64,000 nt of DNA. Source: Panicum virgatum. Lineage: Eukaryota > Streptophyta > Magnoliopsida > Poales > Poaceae. The position numbers were made by a program, and so were the translations under genes. Positions 34,520 through 46,257 of this stretch are shown here, one piece after another. Within the stretch, counting starts at the first letter, position 1, and each line of letters starts with the position of its first letter. Below the pieces are notes generated by a model, which saw only the letters and a list, made by a program, of their open reading frames with translations, searched no databases and had not been told where the DNA came from. The stretch spans positions 57,589,922 through 57,653,921 of the forward strand of contig NC_053149.1 of the NCBI RefSeq assembly GCF_016808335.1, written 5' to 3'.

Positions 34520-35528
34520 GTCGTCATGTGTGGTTCTTCGATCCGTCAGTGGGTGTGTATAACTCTTTATCATATCCATGATCAATAAATCACAAACTGC
34601 CAATTTTCTGGTGACTTGTTCATTCATCAGTTTTAAAGATAGATGCTTGAGGCCTTCACATTCATTTATTCACATTCAAGCTTTGGGTGCTGCTGCAACC
34701 GGTCCCCTTTTCCTCTTCATACGAATGGTATTACCGTTACAGCCTTTAGATGCCTGACGCCTCGTGTCTGATCAAATGGATCACGCTTGACACTTGACAA
34801 GTTTGACGCCTGCTCGCACATAGGAGTAGCAGTGTTTGGGTTTGGCTGCCTTAAAGTTTCTCAAACGAGTTAAGCTAACTGATCGATCTTGTAGTGCTAG
34901 AAAGAGCGTATGAAAGGAACATGTAGCGTGCCGTGTATTTCCGTGGCAGTTCGTCTAGACAGTTTTGACTGCAGAAATGGATACAGAGCTACTTTGGCCT
35001 GGCCCTAAGCCTCGTCTGCGCATTTGGGCCGGCAGTACTCAGGGTGCGAAAGGTCTCGGCTCCCCACGTCAGAGTTGTGTGCCTTTACGCAATTTCAAGT
35101 TGATCGCCAGGATGCGTTCATAAAGGGGAACCTTTCCGTGCAGTAGCACACAATGATCAATCACTCCAAAGTGCACTTTCCTGTCCATCTTTTAGCTTTG
35201 GTTCAGCGCTTCTTCTTCTTTTTTTCTCCTCCGAGAAAAAGCTCCACTGCCGGTCGGAAAAGGGGGGAAGGACATTTGGTGACAATCACAGCGGAAGAGT
35301 TATCCTCCTAGCTGCTCTTTTTTTTTTTTTGCTGTGGATCAGAACTCTTTTTTTTTTACTGAGGAAAACCCATTTCCATTATAAGAACGGGAATACTGAT
35401 GATTCATACAGCAACAGGTAGGGAAATAGGGGAAACCACCCAACAGGACTGACCTTCAGACCGCCAGGCGCCCCTACTAACGATTACCCAAGACCTAGGC
35501 TTTCTAGAAAAAGTCCTCAAAACATAGT
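34520..35528. other. Intergenic, nothing recognised
   Basis: Mixed composition with short T-runs near 35220 and 35320-35360. No reading frame, RNA gene or clear repeat boundary is seen. Confidence 0.5.
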
Positions 35529-35585
35529 GCGTGTCTAGTTTGCGAAATTTTTTGGATTCGGCTATCGTAGCACTTTTGTTTTTAC
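35529..35585. mobile_element. Left end of a MITE split by an LTR element
   Basis: GCGTGTCTAGTTTGCGAAAT followed by GGCTATCGTAGCACTTTTGT is the characteristic left end of a common grass MITE. The matching right end (TTTTTGGGAACTAAACATGGCC) lies at about 39148-39171, beyond the LTR element. Confidence 0.6.
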
Positions 35586-36627
35586 TCTGATGGCCTGAGC
35601 AGCCGGACCCCAGTGGTCCGACTCCGTCTCACCGGGCCAACGGCCTCGGACCTACTCCACCACGTAGGGACAGGTCCGGTGACGCCACGTGTCCCAGAGA
35701 TGGAAATGCTCAGGGTCTTCTGCCATGGATTCGGACCCCCACAGTCGGGTCCGGGACCTCCACGTGCCTATCCGGACCCCCCGAGCCCTCGGCTCAGCAC
35801 TCCGCTCGGGAGAGGTCCAGAGCTGCCACGTGTCACGCAGACGTGGGCGCGGGCGCAAGCCTTCCGCAAGAAGCTCGCCCACCTGTCCCGCATGTGCGGG
35901 CGTGGGCACAAGCCTTCCGCTGGAAGCTCCCTCACCCACCCGCATTAAGTGCGAGTGATTGAGGCGTGCTCTGCTGCCGCTGGGCACGGGGCAGCTTTTG
36001 TCAGTCCACAGTGTGAATCGCGAGTTACCGAGGCGTGCGGTCAAATCCCAGCGCCACGCATGGCTGGCAAGTCATGATGACCTACTTCTGACAACTCGGT
36101 AACAGTACGCCGCAACAGTGAACAGAGAGGGTAACGCGGCGCTGCACCCTACCCCCTCTACGTTCGTAGCTGCCTACACCGACAGGACAGCTCGAGACCA
36201 TACCCAGTCGGAAGGTACGCACGGAGGCCGACGACGAAGATCTCCGGATCTGTAGCATTTAAGGCTCCGCTGTGTACAAAATCAAATATATCGCCGAGCC
36301 CACCTGTCGGAGCCCCGCTCAGTGTACATGCTCCCCTTGGACATATAAAAGGGAGAGCACGCCCGTTAGAACACAAGGTTCATAAGTTTTTCACATGCAG
36401 AAATAGGCATAGCTCCTCCCACAGCTTGCACACAAGCTCAGGTAATACATCACACAGTGAACGTAGGGTATTATGCTCCGGCGGCCCGAACCACTCTAAA
36501 TCCTTGTGTGCTTCCGTGTTCTTACGCCTCTAGATCGAGCATTCCTTGACTGGCCCCAAGCACATCCCACACTTAGGATTAGGCGGGTGCATTTCGCCAC
36601 CCGGTTGTGGTTTTCCACACCACGACA
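35586..36627 (+). repeat. 5' LTR, missing about 80 bp at its start
   Basis: Homologous to 37965-39068 from CCTGAGCAGCCGGACC onward. It has one copy of the 72-bp segment that is duplicated in the 3' LTR. A TATA-like ACATATAAAAGGG lies at about 36340. Confidence 0.88.
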
Positions 36628-37883
36628 TTTGGCGCGCCAGGTAGGGGGTAGCTTGGGTTCCGCTTGATCGCCCACTTGGCATCTCCATGGCTCGGATTGT
36701 CGAGCCCCATGACCACCCGATGGGGGAGCCCGCTCCGGCGGAAAGCCGACTCTGGTCGCACCAAGCCCGCTCCAGCGGAAAGCCCACTCTGGTCGCACCA
36801 AGCCCGCTCCGGCTGAAAGCCCACTCCGGTCGCACTAAGCCGACTCTGGTGGCTCTCTCCGGCGGAAAGACGACTCCGGTCGCACCCCCGACTTTACATC
36901 TCTGTAAGTCCTACCCTTAGAGGCCCAGCAGGGAATAAAACCTTTTCCTTTGCAACTAGGTAGTACTTCCGTGTGGTCCAGTCCGGTGAGCCTCCCCCGT
37001 GGAGGGGTCCGGACCTCTGCGAACCAGGTTCAGGGAAGCGTACTCACCCTCCGGGGAGGTCCGGAGCTGTGAAGCCACTTGGCCTGGTTCCGTACCATAA
37101 GCCTGCATGCTCTACCTACCTAGGGCGAGTACCGTAGTACCTAAGACTGGGGCCCTGGAAGTCCGGACAGCTCCGGCCTCATAAACCCGTGTTCTGGCTT
37201 ACATCGCACATCTCATGTACAACTAGTTATAAAGGAAAAGTTTATTCTCAGTTCGCCTCTAAGGATGTTACATTCCAATTTCAATCTACGCATTCTGTTT
37301 GCACTAACCCCCGCGTGGTTCCCACTCCTGTGTCCGAATTGAGTTGGCCGGCATGTGGTTCAGTTTGGGACCCCCTCACTGCTAGAGGGGGGGTCCGGGT
37401 CTCTAGGAACCTGCTTCGGGGAAGGGGTACTTGTTCCCGGGGGGTGGTCCGGAGCCCTATGCAGCCGCTTAGCTTGGTTCCGTACCTAAGCCTGTGCACT
37501 CCACCACTCTGTAACAGGTGTCCTAGTACCCGGAACTACGTATCTAGAGGTCCGGACCTCATTCTAGCTTAAGGGCTGGCCTCCTAAGCTCTGTTCCACA
37601 GGTCCGGCTGCGTATCTCAAAGGACCTCTGCCAACAGGATTTGGGACCACGTGGGTAGGTTACTAACCGCCGATCCTAAGTCATGTGCAGAGTTGCTCGG
37701 CCACCATCCGAACAGTCTCCTGACCCTCGGCGACAAGGCGTGCGCCGAGGGCGGACTTCAGGCGACGCAGGCGCTCGACAGCAGAATCCAGGACGGGAAG
37801 AACGACGTTTCCCGATGACTCCGACATGGTTCTGGCCCCACCTGCGGGTTCGTACCTTACCCGCAGGTGGGCCCGGGGGTCTC
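36628..37883 (+). other. Interior of the second non-autonomous element
   Basis: A short frame starts at 36687 (MARIVEPHDHPMGEPAPAES) and runs into tandem repeats of about 33 bp at 36720-36890 (phrases AGCCCGCTCC and CGGAAAG). Two diverged copies of a ~430-bp 'ggtccgga' module follow at about 36960 and 37360. No enzyme domain is visible. Confidence 0.75.
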
Positions 37884-39068
37884 TGACGGTGTACCCAGAC
37901 CGGGGTACCCACTCCTACTGTGTCAAGGCTGATACACGCGTAGTTATCCGTAACTACACCCTGAGGGCCTGAGCAGCCGGACCCCAGCGGTCCGACTCCG
38001 TCTCACCGGGCCAACGGCCTCGGATCTACTCCACCACGTAGGGACAGGTCCGGTGACGCCACGTGTCCCAGAGATGGAAATGCTCAGGGTCTTCTGCCAT
38101 GGATTCGGACCCCCACAGTTGGGTCCAGGACTTCCACGTGCCTATCCGGACCCCCCGAGCCCACGGCCAGCACTCCGCTCGGGAGGGATCCGGAGCCGCC
38201 ACATGTCACGCAGATGCGGGCGCGGGCGCAAGCCTTCCGCAGGAAGCTCGCCCACCTGTCCCGCATGTGCGGGCGCGGGCACAAGCCTTCCGCTGGAAGC
38301 TCCCTCACCCACCTGCATTAAGTGCGAGTGGTTGAGGCGTGCTCTGCTGCCGCTGGGCACGGGGCAGCTTTTGTCAGTCCATAGTGTGGATCGCGAGTTA
38401 CCGAGGCGTGCAGTCAAATCCCAGCGCCACACATGGACAGCAAGTCATGATGACCTACTTCTGACAACTCGGTAACAGTACGCCGCAACAGTGAACAGAG
38501 AGGGTAACGTGGCGCTGCACCCTAACCTACTTCTGACAACTCGGTAACAGTACGCCGCAACAGTGAGCAAAGAGGGTAACACGGCGCTGCACCCTACCCT
38601 CTGCGTTCGTAGTTGCCTACACCGACAGGACGGCTTAAGACCATACCCAGTCGGAAGGTACGCACGGAAGCCGACGACGAAGATCTTTGGATCTGTACCA
38701 TTTAAGGCTCCGCCGTGTAAAATATCAAATATATCGTCGGCCCACCTATCGGGGCCCCGCTCAGTGTACGTGCTCCCCTTGGACATATAAAAGGGAGAGC
38801 ACGCCCGCTAGAAGACAAGGTCCACAAGTTTTTCACATGCAGAAACAGCCATAGCTCCTCCCCAGCTTGCACACAAGCTCAGACAATACATCACACAGTG
38901 GACGTAGGGTATTACGCTCCGGCGGTCCGAACCACTCTAAATCCTTGTGTGCTTCCGTGTTCTTACGCCTCTAGATCGAGCGTTCCCTGACTGCCCCCAA
39001 GCACATCCTACACTTAGGATTAGGCGGGTGCATTCCGCCACCCGGTTGTGGTTTTCCACACCACGACA
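37884..39068 (+). repeat. 3' LTR with an internal 72-bp duplication
   Basis: Complete, with TG...CA ends. Units 38453-38524 and 38525-38597 (start ACCTACTTCTGACAAC) are tandem copies; the 5' LTR has only one. Confidence 0.88.
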
Positions 39069-39171
39069 TGTGCGATTGGTTATTTTTTAAACTATATTTA
39101 ATGCTTTATGCATGTGTCCAAAATTTGATGTGACGGAAAATCTTGAAAATTTTTGGGAACTAAACATGGCC
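39069..39171. mobile_element. Right end of the split MITE
   Basis: AT-rich and ending in GGGAACTAAACATGGCC, the complementary end of the piece at 35529-35585. Confidence 0.6.
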
Positions 39172-39174
39172 ATA

Positions 39175-39428
39175 CTCCCTCCGTCCAACGAAAAATAAAA
39201 TACTGCATTTGAAAAAAAAATCCCACACATGACCCTAAAAAAGAAAAAAAAATACACAAAAAATGCAATTCTAAAGATTGGATCTCAACTGTTTGCCTAT
39301 TAAATGGTCATATTTGAATTACATGCCAAAACTAACCATATGTAACAAATAAATAAGGGTATGAGAGTCTTTTCATGTACACCACCCGAAAAAATATATA
39401 ATTGCACTTTTCATGGGTCCGAGGGACT
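39175..39428. mobile_element. Possible decayed Stowaway-like element
   Basis: The left end CTCCCTCCGTCC is typical of Stowaway. The putative right end is GGTCCGAGGGAC, only partly complementary. The body is AT-rich. The boundary on the right is weak. Confidence 0.35.
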
Positions 39429-40117
39429 ACTTCCACAAAAGAAGACAGTTTCTTTGAAGAGGAGTCAGATAACTTGGTGAGTGGTGACCAACCATAACTG
39501 ATGAAGCCAGATTGCCTAGTTCCTTCTATGTTGGTAGATTGTTTCTTTAGCAATCAAACAATATTATGGTTTCTTGGTATCATAGAGCATGTTGCACACT
39601 GAGAAAAAAACCTCCACTTATTAGTTTCCTAAATTAAACTGAGGATAATACGAGCACACGTGACGAACTGAGTAACTACAACCCAGTGGACAAGTCAGAC
39701 CATAAGGAAGTAAGGAACCTCTGCTCAATTAGCCTACTTGATGTTACCTAACATGCACATGCATTACTCGTAGCTACTTGTGGTCAGCAGATGTTCCCAG
39801 CAAAATCGTTTCCTTGAGGGCAACATGTACTACAGTAATATTCCTTTCTTGGGCTTTTCCGCTTGATTGCAGTGCGGTAATAAAGCAACCGCGTCCTTGT
39901 CCCTATCCCCGAGCTAGTACTAGTACTCCAAAGCCCGTCCAGCCCTGTTCCATCCCGATCGACGGGAGACCGCGGGAGACGAGGGCGAGCCCAGCACGCA
40001 TGACCTAGGACGAGCCCCCGTCCACACGTCGTTTTCCCCGATCGGTGCCACTAGGGAGCGGTTTCCCGGTGCTTTTGCGCCGTCGCCCCATGCTGCCGCT
40101 GCCGGTGACTACTCGTG
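39429..40117. other. Intergenic, no gene recognised
   Basis: Unremarkable sequence, with a GC-rich patch at 39890-40110. Short frames only. Confidence 0.5.
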
Positions 40118-41579
40118 TGTAACGAACATGGCACCATTTACGATATTTTAAGTGATTTTGGTGATCGTATAATAATATAATTAATAGGACTAATGATTGT
40201 GTTAAGTGAACATTTCTAGATTCCAGAGATGAAGTAAAAAGACCATTCAAAACAAAACACGAAGAAAGAACTCAAAGAAACGCTGAATTGGACGAGTTCT
40301 ACTGAAATCAGTAGCACCGCAAGAACCGATGCCTATAACATCGGTGCATCCGATGGTTGTCGGAAGATCCGACGGCCTGGCTTTGGTGCAAGACTGAGCG
40401 CCTCTGGAGATCAAGTGAAGAAAGAAGTGAAGCACCGGTTGAACCGACGGTCCATTCAGAGGCATCGGTGCAATCGATGTACCATGTTCCAGAGACGATG
40501 TCAAGCGTGCAGCAGCCAAGCCTTCAGCACCGGATAAACCGATGGCCATCGGAGCAATGCGTCGGTGCAATGACGTCAGCAAGGTGTAACGGCTTTATGA
40601 AGATCAAATGTCACCGGAAGTTCCGACGCTTTAGCATCGGTTCATCCGATGGTCCTTGAAGTTGCTGCAGCAGTGTCAGAGAGGCCAACGGCTACTTCAG
40701 AGCGCAGAGTGACTGGAAGAACCGATGCCCTATGCACCGGAAGTTCCGATGCCTACGCAGAAAACTGGCCAACGGCTAGTAACGGCTCTCTAGAGTTGGT
40801 GACCTATATATACACATCACCCCGGCTATTTTGAGTTTGCTGGAGTCCCAAGACATCACACACACACCCAAGAACACCTCCAAGCCATCCAAGAGCATAG
40901 AGTTCAAATCCTTAGTCCTTAGCACAAGCTTTGTGAGTGTTAGTGCTAGGTTAGCTCTTGAGTGAGTGATCAAGCAAGGTTTAGATCCTTGTGCTGTGGT
41001 TCTAGAGTGAACCAAACTTGTATCTCGGTGCGCCGGTCTCCTTGGAGCATTAGTGGCTCGCCGGCAAGTCAACGACCCTCCGGCTTGGTGTGGAGTGGCG
41101 TCGACAACATTGTGCGGGGGACGGAGACCCCTCCTTCGTGAGCAATCTCCCTTAGTGAAGATCGGGATCAAGGTGACCGTGATTGTGTTCACGGAAGAGA
41201 CTTGATTGCCGGGAAGCGATACTCTTAGTGAGTGCTTCAACAACGTGGACGTAGGGGCGCCTTTGTGGCAAACCGAACCACGGGATAAATCCTCGTGTCG
41301 AGAGTTCGCTTTCTCGCATCCCTCCCTTTAAGCTTCCGCATTTCATATTGCAACTTGTGTGCCTTTACTTTCTTAGTGTAGTATTTTGCTAGGATTGGTT
41401 ATAGGTTGCAAAACTCTTTTGGGATGAGGGTTTCACACCAAAGTGAACCGTAGTTGCACATCTAGATAGATTATTTTAGTTTAAGTTTTGTGCAAACTAG
41501 TTGGAGCCATAGTTTAAGGATTTTAGAGTGCCTAATTCACCCCCTCTCCCTCTTAGGCTAGAGCACCCGATCGCTTTCA
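40118..41579 (+). mobile_element. Solo LTR, family A
   Basis: 1462 bp from TGTAACGAACATGGCACCAT to GATCGCTTTCA. The flanks TCGTG (40113-40117) and TGGTG (41580-41584) match at four of five positions, a decayed target duplication. The U3-like half holds many boxes such as CACCGGTTGAACCGACGG, CATCGGTGCA and CACCGGAAGTTCCGACG. A TATA-like CTATATATACAC lies at about 40804. No interior sequence follows, so the element was reduced to one LTR by recombination. Confidence 0.85.
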
Positions 41580-41726
41580 TGGTGTAAGTTTACCACAAGC
41601 TTCGCCGACTTTTTGCAAAGAGGACGCCAGACGCCAGTATACACCAAGATGGATGTGTCATGAAGAAAATAGTTAATTAGTGATCAATTAGTGTAATTAT
41701 TTATATAATTCTGTAATTAGTAGGTA

Positions 41727-41991
41727 CTCCCTTCATACCCAAAAAAACCTGACGTTTAGGACAGCGACACGGTCTCCAAAACACAACTTTGACTTCTTAT
41801 TTCTCTAAAAATATTTATCAAAAAGTGATATATGTATACTTTCATAAAAGTTTTTTTCAAGACAAATCTATTCATATAATTTTTACATTTTCAAACTCAA
41901 CAATTTGAGAGTTATTCATGATTTATATTTTCAAGGTTTGAGTTGACTCAAACCTTGTCCTAAACGTCAGGTTTTTTGGATATGGAGGGAG
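41727..41991. mobile_element. Stowaway (Tc1/mariner-type) MITE
   Basis: 265 bp with long inverted ends: CTCCCTTCATACCC plus AAAAAACCTGACGTTTAGGAC on the left and the complement on the right (GTCCTAAACGTCAGGTTTTT then GGAGGGAG). It is preceded by TA; the right flank reads CA, a mutated TA duplication. Confidence 0.9.
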
Positions 41992-43914
41992 CAAATCCCA
42001 CTTGGGGAATTTCCACCCCCAAAGGGTGTCTTAAAGGGACCATCCCAAAGGGATATGTCTTGGAGAATGGTGTTTTTTGGTCTTGTATATAAGCAATAAT
42101 TGATCAATGGGAACACAAGGACTCATCTCTATTCAATGTATCTTTCATTTTACTCTCAGCAGGATGGTGCGCTTTTGGGCGGGCCGTCGCCAAGCGGCAG
42201 GAATTTGCCACGGGTAGCAGCTTGTATTAATGGATGGGCACTTTTGCTAGTTCCACTACTGCACTGCACACCAGGTCGAAACGATCATTACAACTTTATT
42301 AGGGGGACTCGTTGTGAAACCAAAACAGGCGCGCCCACGTACCTACTACGTCAGCAGCTCTTGGCCCGCCCCTGTGGCTGTGGGCGAGCTGCCAGCAGAG
42401 GAGCCGGCCGCGCGAGAAGGTCCCCTGCGCCCCCTGCCGCCCGCGCAACTCCCAACCACACTTGACGACGGACGGGAGAGGCGAGCCAGGCAGAGAGAGA
42501 GGGAGAGCAGTAAACCCGCGGCAAAGCCAGAGCTCTCGCGGCCGCTACCGCGCAAAAAGTAACTTTGCGAGCAGTTAAAAGCCCGCAAAGCGGCGGCGGC
42601 AGCGGCAGCAGCGATTCCCTTTTCCTTGGCCCTAGGCTAGCCCTCTTCTTCCTCGCGACCCTTTTCCTTCCCTGCCCTTGACTCGCCCCAACTCCATGAC
42701 TACCCCTGACAAGTTGACGGTTGGAATATTTATCTCCCGGCGCTTTTAGTAAAGGCCGCGCGATCTTTCGCGGGCGGGGCCGCATTGATGGCCGGTAAAA
42801 GTCGCTCCAGGTGTTGCCCCCGTCGCGATGAAACTTCCCAAAAGGTAGTGAAAAGCGCTGGGCCACCCACTCACAGAAATGTCACCGCGCCCATGTAGCA
42901 GCAGGGCCGCCGCGCCTCCTTTTGCCTCGCCCCCGCCCACCGTCTTGTCCGCCGTGGTCAAACACCAGCCACAGCTCCAGTGGCGGCATGGGTATTCTCT
43001 TCGCTCACTTCGATTCTGCAAGCTGCAACTGCGAGGAACATCAGTGTCTGCGAGCTCGAGATCTGCAGAGCGCCACCGTTCGTTCCAGGGTTTCACTTTC
43101 ACCCCCCGTCGTCACCTTTTCCCAGTAACGTGACATGTGAGGAGGAACGGGCAGGTGAATCGGCAGGCGGCAGCTACGGAGCGCGACCCCGTGCCCATCC
43201 CTTTGGGTCGGGCCGGCCTAGCCGAGCCGAGGGTGATGAGGTGAGCACCGACTCCAGGGAGGGACAGGAGTGCATGGCAGCATGGGATCACTGATCGCAT
43301 CACACATTCATCAGCAGGGGTCCCGCACGCACGCACGGAGAGGTTTTCGTTTCCACGGAGTTCGCAACACGCCGGTGCTGTTTACATTGCACTACACACA
43401 TCTGCAAGACTGCAGCCTAGCTACGAGCTCTATCTCGGATTGCAGGCGGAAGGGAGACAACAAAGAGTTTCCCTTCTCTTTGTTGTTTCCCTTCTCTTTG
43501 TTGTTTCCCATCTGCATATCAGCGGCGTAGCATAGATTAGCGGGCAGCCGCAAACCCGCAAAATAAACTTAGTGGCAAACACGGCGGGTTTGCGGCCAGC
43601 TGCAACCCGCCCCGCCTGCAATTTGAGCTCTATCCAAAGCTTGGGAAACAACAAAAAGAAGGGAAGGAAACGGACGAGCTACACACGGGGAGAGAGCGAG
43701 GGAGAAGAAACAAAAAGGCCATTTTTCCATGTCGTCCTCCTCCCATCCATCCATCCATTCCATCCATACCCTTTTGGTGATTGTGCAAGGGCGCACGTAC
43801 AACAAGGAGGCAAGGCAAGCAGAGGCGCAGCCTCCCCCACCTCAGCAGGAAGTTACGCAGGCCAAACCCAGCCGGGGGCCCGCGAGGCTGATCGGATGGC
43901 GGATCGTCGTCACG
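41992..43914. other. Intergenic, downstream side of the Dof gene
   Basis: 42170-43300 is GC-rich with many overlapping open frames, none with a recognisable domain. At 43460-43510 the unit TTCCCTTCTCTTTGTTGT is repeated in tandem. 43600-43914 probably includes the Dof 3' UTR. Confidence 0.45.
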
Positions 43915-44577
43915 TCAGAACCGGCGGTCGGGGCAGACCGGCCACCGGTCGGCGTAGACCGGCGACGGGGAGGTCGGGGAGGAAGGGTGCTGGCCGCCGG
44001 GGAAGCCGAGGACGAAGCCCGCGGCGGCGACGCGGTGCTGGTGGTGCAGGTGGGCGGGCACGGCGCCGGCGGCGACGACGGGGCCGAGGGGCCGGTTCTT
44101 GCGGCGGCCGGCGCCGACGGGGACGTTGCGGAGCGCGCCGCCGGCGGTCCAGTAGCGGTGGCAGTCCTTGCAGAAGTGGCGCGGCTGGTTGATGTTGTAG
44201 TTGTTGAAGTAGCAGAACTTGGTGTTCCGGCTCCGGCAGCGCGGGCACGGCAGCGGCGGCGCCGACGAGGCCGCGCGCGCCTCCGCGGTGTCCTGGTGCT
44301 GCGGCTGCTGCTGCTGCCGCGGGCGCGGCTGCAGCCCTTTGCTCTCCCCGCCGGCGCCGGAGTGCTGCTGCTTCTCGGCGGAGTCGTGGTCCGCCGCCGC
44401 CGCCGCCTCCCGCTTGACCATGGGCTGGTCCCGCTCGTCCGGGTCGTCCCTCTCCCGCGCGCCCCTCGCCGGCGGCTGCACCGGCACCGGCGGGGCGCTC
44501 TCGGCGCACTGCGTGATGACCTTGCCGAAGAGCTTGAACCCGCCGGCCACGGGGGCCATCTCGACGTGGGACAGCAT
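43915..44577 (-). CDS. Dof zinc-finger transcription factor
   Basis: A single exon of 220 residues from [20 protein letters not shown]. The frame is open 19 codons further upstream (to 44634), but that extension looks like untranslated leader. The Dof domain lies at about residues 109-163 with CX2CX21CX2C zinc ligands (Cys111, 114, 136, 139) in [20 protein letters not shown] and [19 protein letters not shown] basic GRRKNRP follows. Dof proteins bind AAAG sites in nuclear DNA. The N-terminal [10 protein letters not shown] resembles the motif of CDF and DOF1.5/COG1-type members, which act in light and flowering responses; this subgroup call is tentative. Poly-Gln/Ala/His stretches flank the domain. 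Confidence 0.93.
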   Translation of the reverse strand: MLSHVEMAPVAGGFKLFGKVITQCAESAPPVPVQPPARGARERDDPDERDQPMVKREAAAAADHDSAEKQQHSGAGGESKGLQPRPRQQQQPQHQDTAEARAASSAPPLPCPRCRSRNTKFCYFNNYNINQPRHFCKDCHRYWTAGGALRNVPVGAGRRKNRPLGPVVAAGAVPAHLHHQHRVAAAGFVLGFPGGQHPSSPTSPSPVYADRWPVCPDRRF

Positions 44578-44943
44578 CCGAACCGCCTCGGAAGCAAAGA
44601 AGCGCGCCCAGCAAAGAGGAAGGAAAGGAAACACTAGCTAGAGAGAGAACGGCCTGGAGCTAGCGCTGAGAGAGTCAGAGAGAGAGAGAGAGCGGTGAGC
44701 CGGCGAGAGCGAGCGAGCTATCTAGGGGCGGGGTCGGAGGGGGTTGCTGCTACTTAAATGCCCTGGAGCTCATAGGCCCGTCCCGTCTCACACATACGGA
44801 CGGGAGCCGCAGGTGCATGGACGGATACACACACACGCCCACGCTCATGATGAGTCGGCCGGGAAAAGGTCACGCCGCGGGTGGCGCGGTGTCGGCTTCC
44901 TTCCTTCCTTCGGGCTCCCCCTTCTATCTGTATCTGTAACGGC
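44578..44943. promoter_or_regulatory. Dof upstream region
   Basis: GA-rich leader with a GAGAGAGAGAGAG run at about 44677-44691 and a weak TATA-like ATTTAAG (minus) near 44753. The region is cut short by a hAT-type insertion at 44944. Confidence 0.5.
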
Positions 44944-45742
44944 TCAGGATGGATTCGGATGTCTGAACATCCGAATTATCCGTATTCGTATCCGCTTAAA
45001 ACGTAAATATGGATATCCGTATCCGTATTCGAATTTAATATGGATGTCATATGGATGCATCCGAATTCGATTTTAAGAACTTTTCTCTATCCGATTCCAT
45101 ATTCGTATTCGAAGAATATCCGATTACATCCGTATCCGTCCGTATCCGCAAAGAAAAAATGACTAGTGAGACAATCTTAAACTTATCTTTATACCTATTA
45201 CTTAATGATGTACAATATTTAAATTATTTAGAAAGCTAGATAACTAATAATATATTTATTAAAATTAGTAATGATATAAAAATTAACTTTAACTATTTAA
45301 TATATTTATTTCATGATTAAAATTATTTAATACGAGTCAAATTAATTATTTATTTAATGATAAAATCTTTTTTATATATCTTAATTATTAAGTATTTAAA
45401 TATTTATTTATTTTACATTTATAATTAGTATTATATATTTAATATAAAAGCTATGCATAGATAATTATATATTTTTTTATTAGCTATCTCCTAATCCTTT
45501 ACTTCCTACTTACAGTATATAATGATTTTGATCTACTATAAGATTATTTACAAAATAAACATACTTACGATAGCTCTATGTTTCAAATCGAGAAGGTATT
45601 CGGATTCGTATCCGGATTCGAACTATCCGTTTTGTATTCGTATCCGATGAGATCCGCATTCGTATTCGTATCCGGATTAAAATGTGGTAAAAGGTGACAT
45701 CCGGATCCGATTTCATCCGTATCCGATCCGAATCCATCCTTA
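44944..45742. mobile_element. hAT-type non-autonomous element 1
   Basis: 799 bp with inverted ends TCAGGATGGATTCGGAT and TAAGGATGGATTCGGAT (as read inward) and a perfect 8-bp duplication GTAACGGC (44936-44943 and 45743-45750). The sub-terminal zones are packed with repeats of CCGTATTCG/ATATCCG type, as expected for transposase binding sites. The centre is AT-rich and non-coding. Confidence 0.9.
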
Positions 45743-45760
45743 GTAACGGCGGGGTGGGGG

Positions 45761-46257
45761 CAGGGTTTACCGGTGGGAAGCGGTCCGGTTCCGCGGTAGG
45801 TTCCGGTTTGGGCCAGTACCAAACCGGCCCGAATTCAAAATTTAAATTTGAATTAAAAAAATGAAAAATTCCTAAAAAAATTCTAAAAATACTTCAAGGT
45901 GCGACGAATCTAATTGTGTCAAATTTTCTTAAAAATTCATTCGTTTAACATACTTTTCGGGCATTTAAAGTTAAACCAAAAAAGAAAAGGAAAAAATGAG
46001 ACGGCCCATTAAGGCCCACTTGGTAAACCGGTCAAACCGGTCGGTATACCGTTCCAAACCGGTTACACATGCGATTTTAAATTTGGATTTGAATTCAAAC
46101 CGGTCTAATCGACCGGTGTACTGGTACGGACCGGTTGAACTGAGTTTTTTTATTCAAATTTGAATTCGACCGGTACCGACCGGTTTCCGGCCAAACCGAA
46201 CCGGTCCGGTCCCGGACCCCGGCGGTTTCGCCGGTCCGGTCGGTAAATGAAACCATG
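45761..46257. mobile_element. hAT-type non-autonomous element 2
   Basis: 497 bp with ends CAGGGTTTACCGG and ...CGGTAAATGAAACCATG. It is flanked by an 8-bp duplication GGTGGGGG (45753-45760 and 46258-46265). The body is rich in AACCGGT and TTGAATTC phrases. It starts 10 bp after the duplication of element 1. Confidence 0.82.

Larger units (their letters stand above)
35586..39068 (+). mobile_element. Second non-autonomous LTR retrotransposon, 5' truncated
   Basis: The 3' LTR (37884-39068, 1185 bp) starts TGACGGTGTACCC after a GGGCCCGGGGGTCTC polypurine tract (37869-37883) and ends CCACGACA. The 5' LTR (about 35586-36627) lacks roughly the first 80 bp. Just inside it the plus strand reads TTTGGCGCGCCAGGTAGGGG, a primer-binding-site-like sequence. 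The 1.26-kb interior has no pol domains. The element interrupts a MITE. Because the 5' end is lost, the candidate duplication TGTGC at 39069 has no partner on the left. Confidence 0.88.

Noticed and set aside
44578..44634. Upstream Met giving a 239-residue Dof protein
   Set aside because: The extra 19 residues ([13 protein letters not shown]...) are unlike Dof N-termini; MLSHVEMAP at 44577 fits the family better.
43729..44637. 302-codon plus-strand frame
   Set aside because: Antisense of the Dof gene; the minus-strand frame carries the zinc finger.
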